The position numbers were made by a program, and so were the translations under genes. DNA of 64,000 nucleotides from Sarcophilus harrisii (Eukaryota; Chordata; Mammalia; Dasyuromorphia; Dasyuridae). The number at the start of each line of letters is the position of its first letter. Within the stretch, counting starts at the first letter, position 1. The notes below the pieces were generated by a model that did no database searches, had not been told where the DNA came from, and saw only the letters and a program-made list of their open reading frames with translations. The stretch is from assembly GCF_902635505.1 (NCBI RefSeq), contig NC_045429.1, positions 464,707,359 through 464,771,358 on the forward strand, written 5' to 3'. Shown one piece after another: positions 11,277-22,369 of this stretch.

Positions 11277-12806
11277 CTGTGGAGGTAGCAAAGTAACCAA
11301 GGTGACTCCAATTTGTCAGGTTCTTTCTTCTGGTCCTTGGTCTTTATCTCAGGGTCCTGCAGCTCCCACCCTTTATAATTCCACAGATGTAGCAACAGGC
11401 AAAACTAGCTATCAGAGGTCATACCTAATCATGGACAATTCAGTGGCTTTCTCATAATCATCAGAAAGGTCAGGAGCCCATAGGACAGTCCCTCCCTTTT
11501 CCTCTGCATCTTTCCTACCTTATCATCTTAGTCCTATGCTGATTGACTGCCTTTGTGCTTATACTCTGAGTGACTGATATTAGGAGCCCTCACAATAAAA
11601 CCATTCTCATTTCTCTCTAATGTTGGCATCTGCATTTGACCCAATACTTGCTTGGGCCAGGCCTTTAACTTCTGAAGACTGAGCTGAAGAGGGACAAGGA
11701 TTCCAGAGGGGCAGAGGGCTTTCTCCTCTTTTCCTGGGTAGGAAGCTGGACTCCTGGGATTTACAGAGGGTGAGGTTCCCCAGGAGTTACAAAGCTCTTG
11801 TCCTGCTCTCAGGGGAGAAATTCTACCCCACAGAGTTGGGAGGGTCAGTTCAAGAAATGAAGATGCTCTGGAGAGGCAAAATATTGCCCTCCCTTTTTTA
11901 CTATGCTTCTCCCAGCTCCAGTCCCCATCCTCCTACAGGCCCCAGAACTACAGAGGGCTTGGGATCTCAGATGCAAGGAGACCAGCCAGATCCTCTATGG
12001 CTCCTGAGTCAGAGCTCTCCCCCAATCTGGTCCTCTGCCCTCCCTGTTTGCCCTGTGCCCACACTGCTCTGAAATAGAAACCCCAGGGAATGACTTGGGG
12101 AGACAAAAATCCAGCCTGGGATTCAACTCAGGGCTCTGATATAAGGAGGGGAAGTAAGAGGTCTGGAGAGGGCAGGGGTAGATTCTGAGAGGCAAGACTG
12201 GCCACTATAGGTCAAGGCAGGGAGGTCGGGGCACTGGAGTGAGAGCAGTGCTCCAGGTAAACAGCTGACCGGAGAAAGCAGGAAGCCTGTATCCTGAGGA
12301 TCCTAACTAGGAGTTACTCTCTGGTAGAGTTTACCAAGTTTAGGGACATGGAGTCCCTATAGGTTAAGTGGAGACAGGGAGGCCCATGCTTAGGACCTGA
12401 AAGGATACTAACCCAAGAGCCAGGGGGAACAGGAAAGAGATTTGGTAACTGTCCAAGGTGGGGGTCTGGGGATAGGAAGGCAGGATCCTTCAAGGCAAGT
12501 GGGTCTGAAGGCACCACAGCTGAATCACTAACCAAGAGGAGGGAACAGGGAAGACTGAATTCAGGACTCCTGGATTTCTATGGGAAAAATCTGAAATCTG
12601 GGGAAGTGTGATCCAATGGTAACTGGGGAGGGAGAGCCAGGAGGAGTGGGTAGTGGTTGAGAGTCTAGAAAAGGTTTGGGGTGGGAGCTCATCCAGTGGG
12701 CAGACAGGGAGGACGTGAACCATGGAGTCAGCCGAAGGGAACGAGACCTAATGGCCAGGGTGGCGGCAGAAGCCAGGGAATGTGCGGGGCTCTGTCTGAG
12801 ACCTAC
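11277..12806 (-). other. Unit A intron 1, no gene seen
   Basis: Moderately GC-rich intron between the presumed non-coding first exon and the start exon. I see no repeat family or ORF worth naming. The part nearest exon 1 (12,570-12,806) aligns loosely with 53,960-54,181 of unit B. The GC-rich minisatellite that lies in unit B's intron is missing here. Confidence 0.5.
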
Positions 12807-14600
12807 CTGAGCACGCACAGCTCTGGCTTCCAGAAGGCGGAGAGATCTCAGCTCAAAGAAGGTAGAGAGATCTCAGCTACAGAGAAGACAGATCTCAGCC
12901 ATAGAGAAGGCAGAGGGATCTCAGCTACTAGGAAGGCGGAGAGATCTTAGTTCTAAGAAGGAGAGAGATCTCAGCTATATAGAAGCGAGATACCAGCTAT
13001 AGAGAAGGCAGAGCGATCTCAGCAACAGGGAAGGCAGAGGGATCTCAGCTCCAGGGAAGGCAGAGGGATCTCAGCAACAGGGAAGGCAGAGGGATCTCAG
13101 CAACAGGGAAGGCAGAAGGATCTCAGCTCAGAGAAGGCAGAGGGATCTCAGCAACAGGGAAGGCAGAGGGATCTCAGCTCAGAGAAGGCAGAGGGATCTC
13201 GGCTCAGAGAAGGCAGAGGGATCTCGGCTCAGAGAAGGCAGAGGGATCTCGGCTCAGAGAAGGCAGAGGGATCTCGGCTCAGAGAAGGCAGAGGGATCTC
13301 AGCAACAGGGAAGGCAGAGGGATCTCGGCTCAGAGAAGGCAGAGCGATCTCAGCTCCAGGGAAGGCAGAGGGATCTCAGCTCAGAGAAGGCAGAGGGATC
13401 TCGGCTCAGAGAAGACAAAGCGATCTCAGCTGTAGAGAAGACAGGGCGATTTCAGCTACAGGGAAGGCAGAAGGATCTCAGCTCAGAGAAGGTAGAGCGA
13501 TCTCAGCTCCAGGGAAGGCAGAGGGATCTCGGCTCAGAGAAGGTAGAGGGATCTCAGCTCCAGGGAAGGCAGAGGATCTCAGCTCCAGGGAAGGCAGAGG
13601 ATCCTCAGCCAGAGAAGGCAGAGGGATCCCAGCTCCAGGGAAGGCAGAAGGATCTCGGCTCAGAGAAGGCAGAGGGATCCAGCTCAGAGAAGACAGAGGG
13701 ATCTCGGCTCAGAGAAGGCAGAGCGATCTCAGCTCCAGGGAAGGCAGAGGGATCCCAGCACTAGGAAGGGAGAGATCTAGCTCAAGAACGCAGAGAGATC
13801 CCAGCCTATATAGAAAGACAGGAGATACCAGCTATAGAGAAGGCAGAGCGATCTCAGCTCCAGGGAAGGCAGAGGGATCTCAGCTCCAGGGAAGGCAGAG
13901 GGATCTCAGCTCCAGGGAAGGCAGAGGGATCTCAGCTACAGGGAAGGCAGAAGGATCTCGGCTCAGAGAAGGCAGAGGGATCTCAGCAACAGGGAAGGCA
14001 GAGGGATCTCAGCTCAGAGAAGGCAGAGGGATCTCGGCTCAGAGAAGGCAGAGGGATCTCGGCTCAGAGAAGGCAGAGGGATCTCGGCTCAGAGAAGGCA
14101 GAGGGATCTCGGCTCAGAGAAGGCAGAGGGATCTCAGCAACAGGGAAGGCAGAGGGATCTCGGCTCAGAGAAGACAAAGCGATCTCAGCTGCAGAGAAGA
14201 CAGGGCGATTTCAGCTACAGGGGAAGGCAGAAGGATCTCGGCTCCAAAGCTTCCAGCTTCCGGTCTCGGCTCAGAGACTTCCTGCTTCCGGACCGCTGGG
14301 AGGGGGTGGATGTCTCCCTGCCCAACCGCTGAAGCCCCTGGGTTGCTTGAGCCTTTTCCCTCAGTCACCCAGGCAGGGACTTAAGGACTGTCACTGCTTC
14401 TGCTCCCTAAAGTCGGCCCCCGCCACTCAATGGTGTCTTCCGACCTAAACTCCGCCCATTCCTCTAAGCTCCGCCCCGTGCTCACGCTCCACCTGGGCCA
14501 CCCCCCTCCGGGCTGCTCATCGCTCCTCCCCCAGCGCCTCCTCCCCCCTGCTGTCCTCCAAGACTCAGCCCGTTCTCCTTCCGAGCAGAAAGAGCATCCT
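12807..14600 (-). promoter_or_regulatory. Unit A promoter and non-coding exon 1
   Basis: A consensus donor, CTCAG|GTAGGT, marks the 3' end of a non-coding first exon at 12,807. Upstream on the minus strand lies a GC-rich promoter-like block with GC boxes (CCGCCC-type motifs around 14,449-14,487). The block at 14,240-14,575 is almost identical to the unit B promoter. The transcription start cannot be read from sequence, so the upper bound is approximate. The distal and proximal parts of the exon, adjacent in unit B, are separated here by the minisatellite. Confidence 0.7.
12830..14236 (-). repeat. Minisatellite (25-26-bp unit, about 55 copies) in unit A exon 1
   Basis: The array repeats two main variants, a 25-mer starting 'ggctcagagaaggcagaggg' and a 26-mer starting 'agctccagggaaggcagagg' or 'agcaacagggaaggcagagg', each closing with 'atctc'. 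About 1.4 kb at this period is roughly 55 copies. It also has higher-order structure: a distinctive run with 'agaagacaaagcgatctcag' occurs near 13,410 and again near 14,170. Unit B has about two copies at the same place. Confidence 0.95.
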
Positions 14601-15359
14601 GATAAAACTGCAGCTCCAGAGTAACGGAAAGTAGGGAACCCTGTTCTCTGAGGAACTGGCTCTCGGAAAATTGCGGTGCGATCTTCTACAAGCAGGCCAG
14701 ACCTTAAGGCCAAATGCACCCAAAATTGGGCATCAGAGCCGTGTGATAAGGAACTCTAACAAAGATTTAAGGAGATTGGATCAGAATTGTTGGGTATTTG
14801 GGGCTGTAAGACTGGGACCTCCACCTGTCTCTCATCTGTGACTCCACGAGGCCGGAGCAGACAGTGGCCACACCCCAGGAAGCCCTTTTGGGGGACAGGC
14901 TAAATCAGGTTCAGGGTAAGCAAAGGATCTGAAACTCGTTGGTGACTTAGGAGATGTCTCCCCCAAGAAGTGGAGACTTATTCTGGTGGGATGGATGGAT
15001 GAGGACAATCTGCTCCAGTGGCCATAAAGGCAGCTGAAGCCGGTGCTGTGGTGTGCTTAGAACTTGGTTAGCTATCAAAGATGTCAAGGTCATCCACTGC
15101 ACCTGGAGCCATGGCCAGGTGTCTTAACTGTGTCCTGCCACTGGACTGTGACAACTCTGTGCAACCCTGGCCCACTGAAATCCAGCTTGTGCCTGGGTCT
15201 GAAGACATCACCCAGACCCTGTGACCATTTCTCAAAGTCCTGTGGCAGCAGATAAGTGATGATGCAGTAGGTGCAGATGTAATCGGAACCGGAAACACCA
15301 CTCTAAACACAGGCAGCAAAGGTAAGCAGCCGTGGGATTCAGCTCCCTAAGTATATAGA

Positions 15360-15880
15360 GTTGCCTTTTTTCATGATTTTTTTAAATTTTTAAAGCTTTG
15401 TTAAATTTTGTTTAAAGCTTAAAGTTTTTAAAACATATGCACAGATAGTTTTCAACATTCACTTTTGCAAAACCTTGTGTTCCAAAATTTTTCTCCTAGC
15501 CTTTGCCCATTCCTTCTCTTAGAAAGAAAGTAATCCAATATATGTTAAACATGTGCAATTCTTCTATACATATTTCCACAATTAACATGCTGCACAAGAA
15601 AAGTCAGACTAAAAGAGCAAAGAGAAAAAAGAAAAAAAAAGCAAATAAACCCCAACAGTAACCAAAAAAAAAAAAAAAATGAAAATTCTATGTTGTGATC
15701 CACAATCAGTCCCCATAGCCCTCTCTTGGGATGTGGATGTCATTTTCCATCACAAATCTATTGGAATTGCCTTTAATTACCACATTGTTGAAAAGAGCCA
15801 AGTCCATCACAGTTGATGTATGATTGCAATTGATCTTGTTGCTAATACCGTAAAACTTCATGGATTCATCATCACAGCAA
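15360..15880 (-). mobile_element. L1 3' end, minus strand
   Basis: The sequence 'caaaaccttgtgttccaaaa', 'aatccaatatatgttaaaca' and 'atttccacaattaacatgct' is the reverse complement of a common marsupial L1 3' UTR. It interrupts the RTE remnant, which continues at about 15,890, whereas the copy at 51,060 is not interrupted. It is therefore a later, 5'-truncated insertion. Confidence 0.75.
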
Positions 15881-16529
15881 ACATTAGCATTGAATAGACT
15901 TTCTGATTGTAGAGGAAAGAGACAGGCAGCATGGGACAGTGACAAAGACAATATGTGTGCAGAGTACTGTTCAGATTGTAAACTAATCCTCTCCAAGCTC
16001 TATATTTGCCTTCAGAAAAAAAAGGAGCAGCCCCAAGGCAAGATGAGTATCAGAAGACTTAATATCTTGATAACTTCCAATGTTACTCAAAAGCACTTAT
16101 GCGAGTAAGAACAGTTTGTTGCTGACTTGGAGGGAAAGTTGAGCCAACACATGGATGGCAACAAGTTGAGCCAAAAAGAAGTGGGCAGCTTTCCAAGATT
16201 TGGTGTACAGCACTGCATTTACTCATCTGGGTCAGCACAATTGCAAACATGAAGACTTTTTTTTAATGAGGATGATGGGAAATTCAGAAACTGCTAAATG
16301 AGAAAAAAAATCAAATGCAAGATCATGATGGAGATCTGAAGTATACTTTATTGGAGGGGACCATGGACCCTTTAATAAAAATCAAACTCCAAGTAGGATA
16401 GTTCATCCATCTCTAAGAAGGCATTTCACTCCATCAAAATTAAAGCACAAGCAAAGCTTAGAGAGATTCAGGATTCTTGGTTTAGTATGAGGGCAGATGT
16501 TATTGGATTTTATCCTGATAATAATAATC

Positions 16530-16785
16530 TATGATGATCAACTACTGAAGACTTGGTCCCTCTTAGTGACTCAGTGATCCAAGGCAATCTCAATAAACTT
16601 TGGATAGAAAATGCCATCTGCATCCAGAGAGAGAATTATGGAGATTGAATATAAATCAACACATGCTATGTTTCCTTCCCCCTCCCTCTTTTTCTTCTTT
16701 TTTTCTCTCTCATGTTTTTTTTCCTTTTGTTCTGATTTTTTCTCTCCCCACATAATTAATAAAGAAATGTGTATTTTTAAAAAGG
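16530..16785 (+). mobile_element. Short L1-type 3' end, plus strand
   Basis: The stretch 'atctgcatccagagagagaa' followed by a T-rich 3' UTR and 'ttaataaagaaatgtg' resembles the end of an older marsupial L1. It splits RTE sequence that is contiguous near 52,150-52,200, with a weak short duplication (taataatc / tagtaatac) at its edges. Confidence 0.6.
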
Positions 16786-16989
16786 TAGTAATACTCCAAA
16801 GTGTTTTTATGATACTCAGAAGGCTATTTATGGGCCAAAGATGTATGGTATGCTAATTGAGCCACCTTGATTACTGATGAGAACAGAATTCTGGGGAGAT
16901 GGCCTGAAAATTTTCTAGAATTCTCAACAGACCATCACCAATCAGAAGAACAAGTCTTTACTGAATACCTTTTATACCTGTAGGGTGTA

Positions 16990-18275
16990 GGGATCTCAGA
17001 ATGAGAATCTAGGTAAAACAGAAAGAGAAGATGGACCATGAAGAGGAAAAATTTCCTTATTGGAAAAGGGAAGAAAATGAATGAAATTAAAGAAAAAAGT
17101 AATGAAGAGTTCTAGATGAAGGGAAAGAGAGGAAGGCAGATCTATGTGAGTAAGTGAAAGGAAAAAAAGGAGGGAAATATGAGATGGAAAGTGAGATAAG
17201 CAAATTTCTGGAGAAACTAGAGTTAAAAGACATGGCATTTTAAAAATGGGACAACAAAGTAATATGGATATTTGTTTGCAACACATGAAGTTTGTACAAA
17301 AGGTAATCACCAGGGCACAAAGATACTGCAAATAAATGTAAAAAGGCAGAAATAATCAATATATCCTTTTGTTTCCTAGTAAAATAAGAATGGAAATTGG
17401 TTAAGGGACTACAACCAAATACAGACTTAGCAATGACATACTAAAGGACATCTGAGTTAAAGAAAAAGATCACAGAAATGATAACTTCATAAAATTAAAT
17501 AATAATGATGAAATAACATGCCAAATTTTGTGGGATTCAGCTAAAGCAGTCCTCAGGGAGACAATATATCCTTGCAATCATACATTCAGAATATAGAAAA
17601 AGACAAGATAAATAAATTATGTACTTAATGAATGCATACTTTAAAAAATTAAGAAAAGAAATATAGCTAAAATAACTACAAAAGAAAACATATAGATAAA
17701 AATTAAATAGATAAATTGGAAATGAAAAATGGCAAATCAAACCCAAAATGAGTTCTTTGAAAATAACTAATAAAGTTGATAAAATGCTTAGCGAAAGCAG
17801 AAAACCAAATCTATAAAACAGAAGAAAGGCAAAAAATTACAGTAAGGACATAAGGAATAAAAAAAAATTAATCATAATAATATTATGAACAATTATATGT
17901 TAAAGAAAGTAAGAACACACAATAAATAAGTGAAGGAATAACTCCTCAAACAGGAAATGCTCTATTAGAAGACCAGATAAAAATCTTGAATAGTTTAATC
18001 TCATAAAAGGAAACTAATTTAGATGTATGTGAATAAAAAGAAGAAAAAAATCTCTCTAATTTTCAATAGATTTATAAGAGAATTTTATCAAATTTGGAAA
18101 GAACTGTTAGTATCCATACTTCACAAATGATTACTGAAAATAGGAAAAATATTCTACCAAGAGAGATGTAGACTTCATCCCTAAACCAGGGAAAGTCAAA
18201 ACTAATGTGAGAACTAATTGATTTGGGTGACTACTTTATTCTAATCAGTATTAGTGAACTTGATAGAATCAAAGT

Positions 18276-18278
<3 letters not shown>
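16990..18278 (+). mobile_element. L1 ORF2 fragment
   Basis: Old L1 ORF2 sequence between the endonuclease and RT cores. 'attcagctaaagcagtcctc' corresponds to the L1 'DAAKAVLRG' block, and further on comes 'gagaattttatcaaatttgg'. It aligns with pieces at 44,316-45,400 and 52,330-52,865. It has no usable frame. Confidence 0.65.

Positions 18279-18322
<44 letters not shown>
18279..18322. repeat. (AT)n microsatellite
   Basis: About 22 uninterrupted AT dinucleotides between L1 and retroviral-like sequence. A run this pure is likely length-polymorphic. Confidence 0.97.
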
Positions 18323-18325
<3 letters not shown>

Positions 18326-18679
18326 CAGGGCTGAAGATTCTAAGTTCCCTGGCTTAATTATAGGAAGTTAACTAAAGGCCCCTCACCTTTGTTTTGTCTT
18401 GTGATAGTGACCAAGCCCAGCATGGAAGAGAACACAACTACATGGAAAGTCCCATAAAACATTTTTGTGCTTCTGTACCAACCCTTGTCCAGTAGGAGCA
18501 AGTCACCATCTTATGACATTTAAGTCACTGGCTATGAGAGCTTGACCCATTTCCTTCTGGTGAAACTAGGGAGAAGTCATCTAATGTGGAGATATTCCTT
18601 ACTTCACCCAACTTGTGACCTTGCTGACATTATTTTGCTTATTTTATTTTATGCATCACCTGTGAAGATGCTAGTTTAA

Positions 18680-18820
18680 CTGGTCATCCTGCCATTTAGG
18701 GGAGGGGGTGGGGGGGGTAAGAGGTGAAAAATTGGAACAAGAGGTTTGGCAATTGTTAATGCTGTAAAGTTACCCATGTATATATCCTGTAAATAAAAGG
18801 CTATTAAATTAAAAAAAAAA
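18680..18820 (+). mobile_element. Severely 5'-truncated L1 3' end with perfect target duplication
   Basis: Only about 141 bp of L1 3' UTR and A-tail inserted, flanked by exact 15-bp copies of AAGATGCTAGTTTAA (18,665-18,679 and 18,821-18,835). The 3' UTR matches those of the L1 at 40,391-41,617 and, in reverse, at 56,720-57,256. The perfect duplication suggests a fairly recent insertion. Confidence 0.9.
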
Positions 18821-18835
18821 AAGATGCTAGTTTAA

Positions 18836-20235
18836 TTTTAATTAGCTAACTTATAATCCCTTGCTTAACCAGACTTGAGGTCCACAGGATAAAGTTAGGC
18901 TTTTTCCCTTTTTAAGGTGGGAGTCACAATCTTCCTAGCATTCTAATTACAGCATAGAAGTTTATTCTTGCTGGCTGCATTTTAAATTTTCCAGATAACA
19001 GAATCTACCTCACAGAACAAACAGGACACAGACAATCTGCACAGAGACCAAGACATACAAAAATGGCATGAAACTGAAGGACTTTCCCATCTTTGTCAAA
19101 AGCCATAAAATTTCATAGTCAAAAGTTATCCTGTAGCATTTTGTCTCCTTTGGCATCCCAGAGAAAGTGAGAAAATGGCAAAGGTTCCCTAGGAATTTTG
19201 CCGAAAATTGCAAGAATTTCCAAGTCTGGGTGTCCTCAGTCAAGGAAAACTTGCTCATGATGACCCAGACAAACCTTCTCCCAGTTGCTTGGGGTGTCCC
19301 ACCTGTGGGATTGGGGAAGAAAAATGGGGGGCTTACCTTGACAAGGAGAGAATCAAGCCAAGGGAGGCCAGACTTTCCCCATACCAGGTCAACAAATATT
19401 GAGTTTGAGAAGGGATCCCAAAAGATTGGGGATTGCACAACAGTATTATGAGTTGTCTCAAAAGAATTTGCAGGCTTGAACCCATATCCAAGTCAAGGGG
19501 TAAAGTTTATTGTAATTGTAACAGCAATTGAAGTGGGCTAAGTTCCAAAAGAGCAAAAAGACACATATATCCAGTTCTTCATATCATTGATTTTCTAATT
19601 TTATGGCTTAGAAGTAGAACTGAGGAGTGGACTCAGGAATTTGGTTATGACTGACCAGCAGATCTCGGCCTATCCTAAAGCCAGAAGACTGTAGAATCAT
19701 TTACAGACAGATTGTTTGAACAATAGCATTCTAAAGTTAGAGAGTCTCAGGATCATTAATATATCTTCCCTAAAATTTAAGGGAAGACATATTATTATAT
19801 TCCTAGGCCAGAAGACTTTTACAGACTTGACAGACAGATTGCCAGAACAATAGCACTCCAAGATTGGGAGGGTGGGGGGATAGGAATCTCAGGATCACTG
19901 ATTCCAAAGTCAGAAAACTTTGGAGTCACTGACAGATTGTTAGAATAGAACCACCTCAAGGTCAGGGAGACCTCCGTACTATTGTGTCCCTGAGAAGCTA
20001 TATTCCATAGTGACTGAAGGCCTCTAAGTTAAGCCATGTATTAAGCTTGTTGTATAAAGGAATTATTACTAACACTTAAGAATTTTATATAATCCTTGAT
20101 ATCCTATCATATCTCTCCTGCTCCACTAACACTGATCCTTACCACCCAGGAAATCAAAGGTTCTCTATAGTGTTCTCTCTAAAATGTAATGTTCTCTTAT
20201 TGGGTTTCCTTAAGAGTCTCTGGGAACAGCTTTCA
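18836..20235 (-). mobile_element. Broken endogenous retrovirus: LTR and leader-like region
   Basis: On the minus strand an LTR-like stretch ends near 19,448 after an AATAAA in 'caataaactttacccc'. It is followed by a leader-like region containing a good splice donor (CAAG|GTAAGC), as retroviral leaders have. The presumed U3 holds three imperfect direct repeats. Ends are approximate and no viral gene can be named with confidence, so it is a fossil with many breaks. An L1 3' end is inserted just past the leader-like part. Confidence 0.5.
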
Positions 20236-20239
20236 TTTC

Positions 20240-20819
20240 AGTTCAGTAATCACCACAAGTGCAGCCAGGTGTTAAAGTCAAATCTTTTATTGTCTCTTTC
20301 AAAGTCCTATCTCCTTCACTTGGGTCTTGGCTAGTTTTCTGGAGGCCTTCCTCTCTTCTTGGTTCCATGAGCTTGAGCTCCTGCCTCCTTCTCTGCCCTC
20401 TGAATCTCTCTAAATATCCAAAGATTTGTGCTTTAGCCTCCAGCCACCACAAAGGTGGACGATGGAATGAATCTGTCTCGGCCTCCGAGAGCTTCTAGTG
20501 CGCTTGTCCTTCCTGACCCTGAGAGCTTCTAGCTTATGTGCCCTACACTGAGTATACACCAATCATTATATCACTAGGAAACCATCATTTGTTATAGAAT
20601 TAAATCAATGCTAAACTAGATTTAACCACTGTCTCCTCAATTCCATTTAGTATCTTATTTCAAGTTCTGGCCCATAATATCTCCTTGTTATTAAATCAAT
20701 TATTAAATTGATTAAATTAATCATTCATACCGAACGATAACTATTGTCTCTATCAATTCCACTGACTTAGTATGTTGTAAGAGTCTTTTGTTTCAAGTTC
20801 AGAGTTCTGGCCCATAACA
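20240..20819 (-). mobile_element. LTR related to the solo LTR in unit A
   Basis: Minus-strand sequence starts TGTTATGGGCCAGAACTC and shares 'ggaattgatagagacaat', 'ggagatattatgggccagaa' and an AATAAA-bearing 3' part with the LTR at 9,189-9,802. The lower boundary is approximate and I could not find a clear target duplication. It is more diverged than the unit A solo LTR and likely older. Confidence 0.7.
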
Positions 20820-21560
20820 GTTCTCCAGGCTTTTGGGTAAACCTACTAATGATATCAGTAATTTCTTGTGGAGTAAAATCCTCAGTCACTTCCTTAAAAA
20901 CCTGATTTTCCCCATATCCCTGACCTGCTCCCCCACACTTTTCTTTTTCTCCCAGTAATGTGATGGGTACCTAAGCCATTGTTCAGATGTTTTTGCTCAT
21001 GGTATTTCCATGCCTCATTGTGTAAACTGTACTCATCCTCCGTCTCATCCCCGAAGTTCCAGTCCCACTTGTCAGGGTCCCACTCCACTCTTGCAGTAGT
21101 GATAGAAGTATGCCCTTACTTTTTATTATACTTCCCTTTCCTTCCCTTATGCTTGTGCTGCGTGTTGAACAGCTGCCTTCTCTGCCACACTCTGATAATT
21201 ACATACTTGACACCCCCTCACCCCACCCCCGCCCATGAAACCTGACATTGTAGCATAGACAGTTTACTTTGTAACTCAGCCAGTTCCCTTCTATAAAATT
21301 ACCTTTTCCTCAAGAACTTGATCTCTTTGGTCACACAGTTTACAATATGCAGTTAGCAGCCCCCACCCCTTTCTACACACCCCTACCATCTCTTTTCCTT
21401 TTTCTACTGGGATATTCTGCCAGCAAGTAGTCACCTGCAACGGTTCTGCAGTTTTTAACAGACTACCCCGTCTTTGCTGGGTCCTGTCCCATTTGCCCAC
21501 TCCTTCACCACTGAGGAGGAAGGCAAATGCTCCCACCCTGGAATATCTTGTTCACACACC
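20820..21560 (-). mobile_element. Gag-like retroviral fossil next to the LTR
   Basis: Minus-strand translations include WDPDKWDWNFGDETEDEY and, nearer the LTR, FKEVTEDFTPQEITDIISRF with TQKPGE, which look like the linker-to-capsid part of a retroviral Gag. It is broken in several places. Pol and Env were not recognised nearby. The assignment rests on general resemblance only. Confidence 0.45.
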
Positions 21561-22369
21561 TCTTTATTCATGTTCAAAAATGGCATACTATACTACAAAT
21601 TCTGTTTGTGGCACTAAAACACTTAAGGAGAAGAAGATAGATGTTTTCATTTATAGAAAAGGCAAATGCATAGGCAATTTTCAGCAACAGCAACAGTAGC
21701 TAATAAGTCCTAATACTAATATTATTAATATTAATAATATTAGCAATATTAATGTAAATGTCAAAAATAGTGGAAAACATCACCAATTTGGGGAAGCACC
21801 AACTCCTGAGTCTTTCAGCTTGGGGATCTTGGATTCCAGCTCTCAGTCCTGACTGGTAAAGTCCCAGGCAGAAAATCTCCATGGGTGAAATTCCAAAGCT
21901 AGTAAGGTACTGTGATCATTTAAATAATAGTTGGAGCAAATAGGGCACTATGTTTAGGAATTGTGTTGTGATTCCTTGTTTGGGTCTGCCTAGGTCCAAG
22001 TGATACACGGCTCCTTTAAGGGTTAACATATTTTGCAGGAATGTGACTGAGTTTCTGCAAAACATCTGAGGGAAGCAATCAGGAGATTGGCTAGTCTCCT
22101 ACCCACAATCGTTTCTGCTTTACAGCCTGCCTCCCCATTCCTCAGTTTTCAGAATTTAATCACATTGGTGTTCAAATATGTTTCTTTAGAGGGGCAGATG
22201 TTTTCTTTAGACATGGGAATCACTCAGAAGGCATGATAGCTTATGTGCTGTACAGAGACATAAAAGAACTTCTAATCCATATTAACCATTCAAGGCACAA
22301 GGACCTCATACGGAAGGCAGACTTGGTAGAAAAGTGTGCTCCTGGTAGAACTGGAAGACATTCACCATG
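21561..22369. other. No gene seen
   Basis: A/T-rich sequence with an ATT/AAT-rich patch near 21,710-21,750. I recognise no coding or mobile feature; it may hold more of the flanking retroviral or unit debris. Confidence 0.4.

Larger units (their letters stand above)
14690..16985 (+). mobile_element. RTE/Bov-B-like LINE remnant, twice interrupted by L1 3' ends
   Basis: Parts of the plus strand match the endonuclease/linker region of the RTE-type LINE whose copies are often annotated as craniofacial development protein 2-like. Examples are RGKRQAAW and CKLILSKLYICLQ with PQGK near 15,915-16,050, and a region around 16,070-16,300 corresponding to the FDENDG(K/E)IQ block. The first few hundred bases are degenerate and may be RTE 5' or unit flank. 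A second copy lies at 50,340-52,270. Confidence 0.65.

Noticed and set aside
12830-14236. The unit A repeat array as a CRISPR-like array or satellite
   Set aside because: The units are directly adjacent without unique spacers and the host is a mammal. It is a minisatellite.
14381-14719. Open frames through the GC-rich promoter block of unit A
   Set aside because: Such frames are expected in GC-rich DNA. The block aligns with the unit B promoter without conserving a reading frame as a protein would, and the gene start is better placed at 11,256.
20820-20970. Possible decayed KRAB box (FKEVTEDFTPQE resembles [12 protein letters not shown])
   Set aside because: The continuation (ITDIISRFTQKPGE) does not match the EEW and LYKEVMLEN parts of KRAB, and the context beside an LTR fits a Gag-like fossil better. 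The resemblance is worth remembering but not enough to call.
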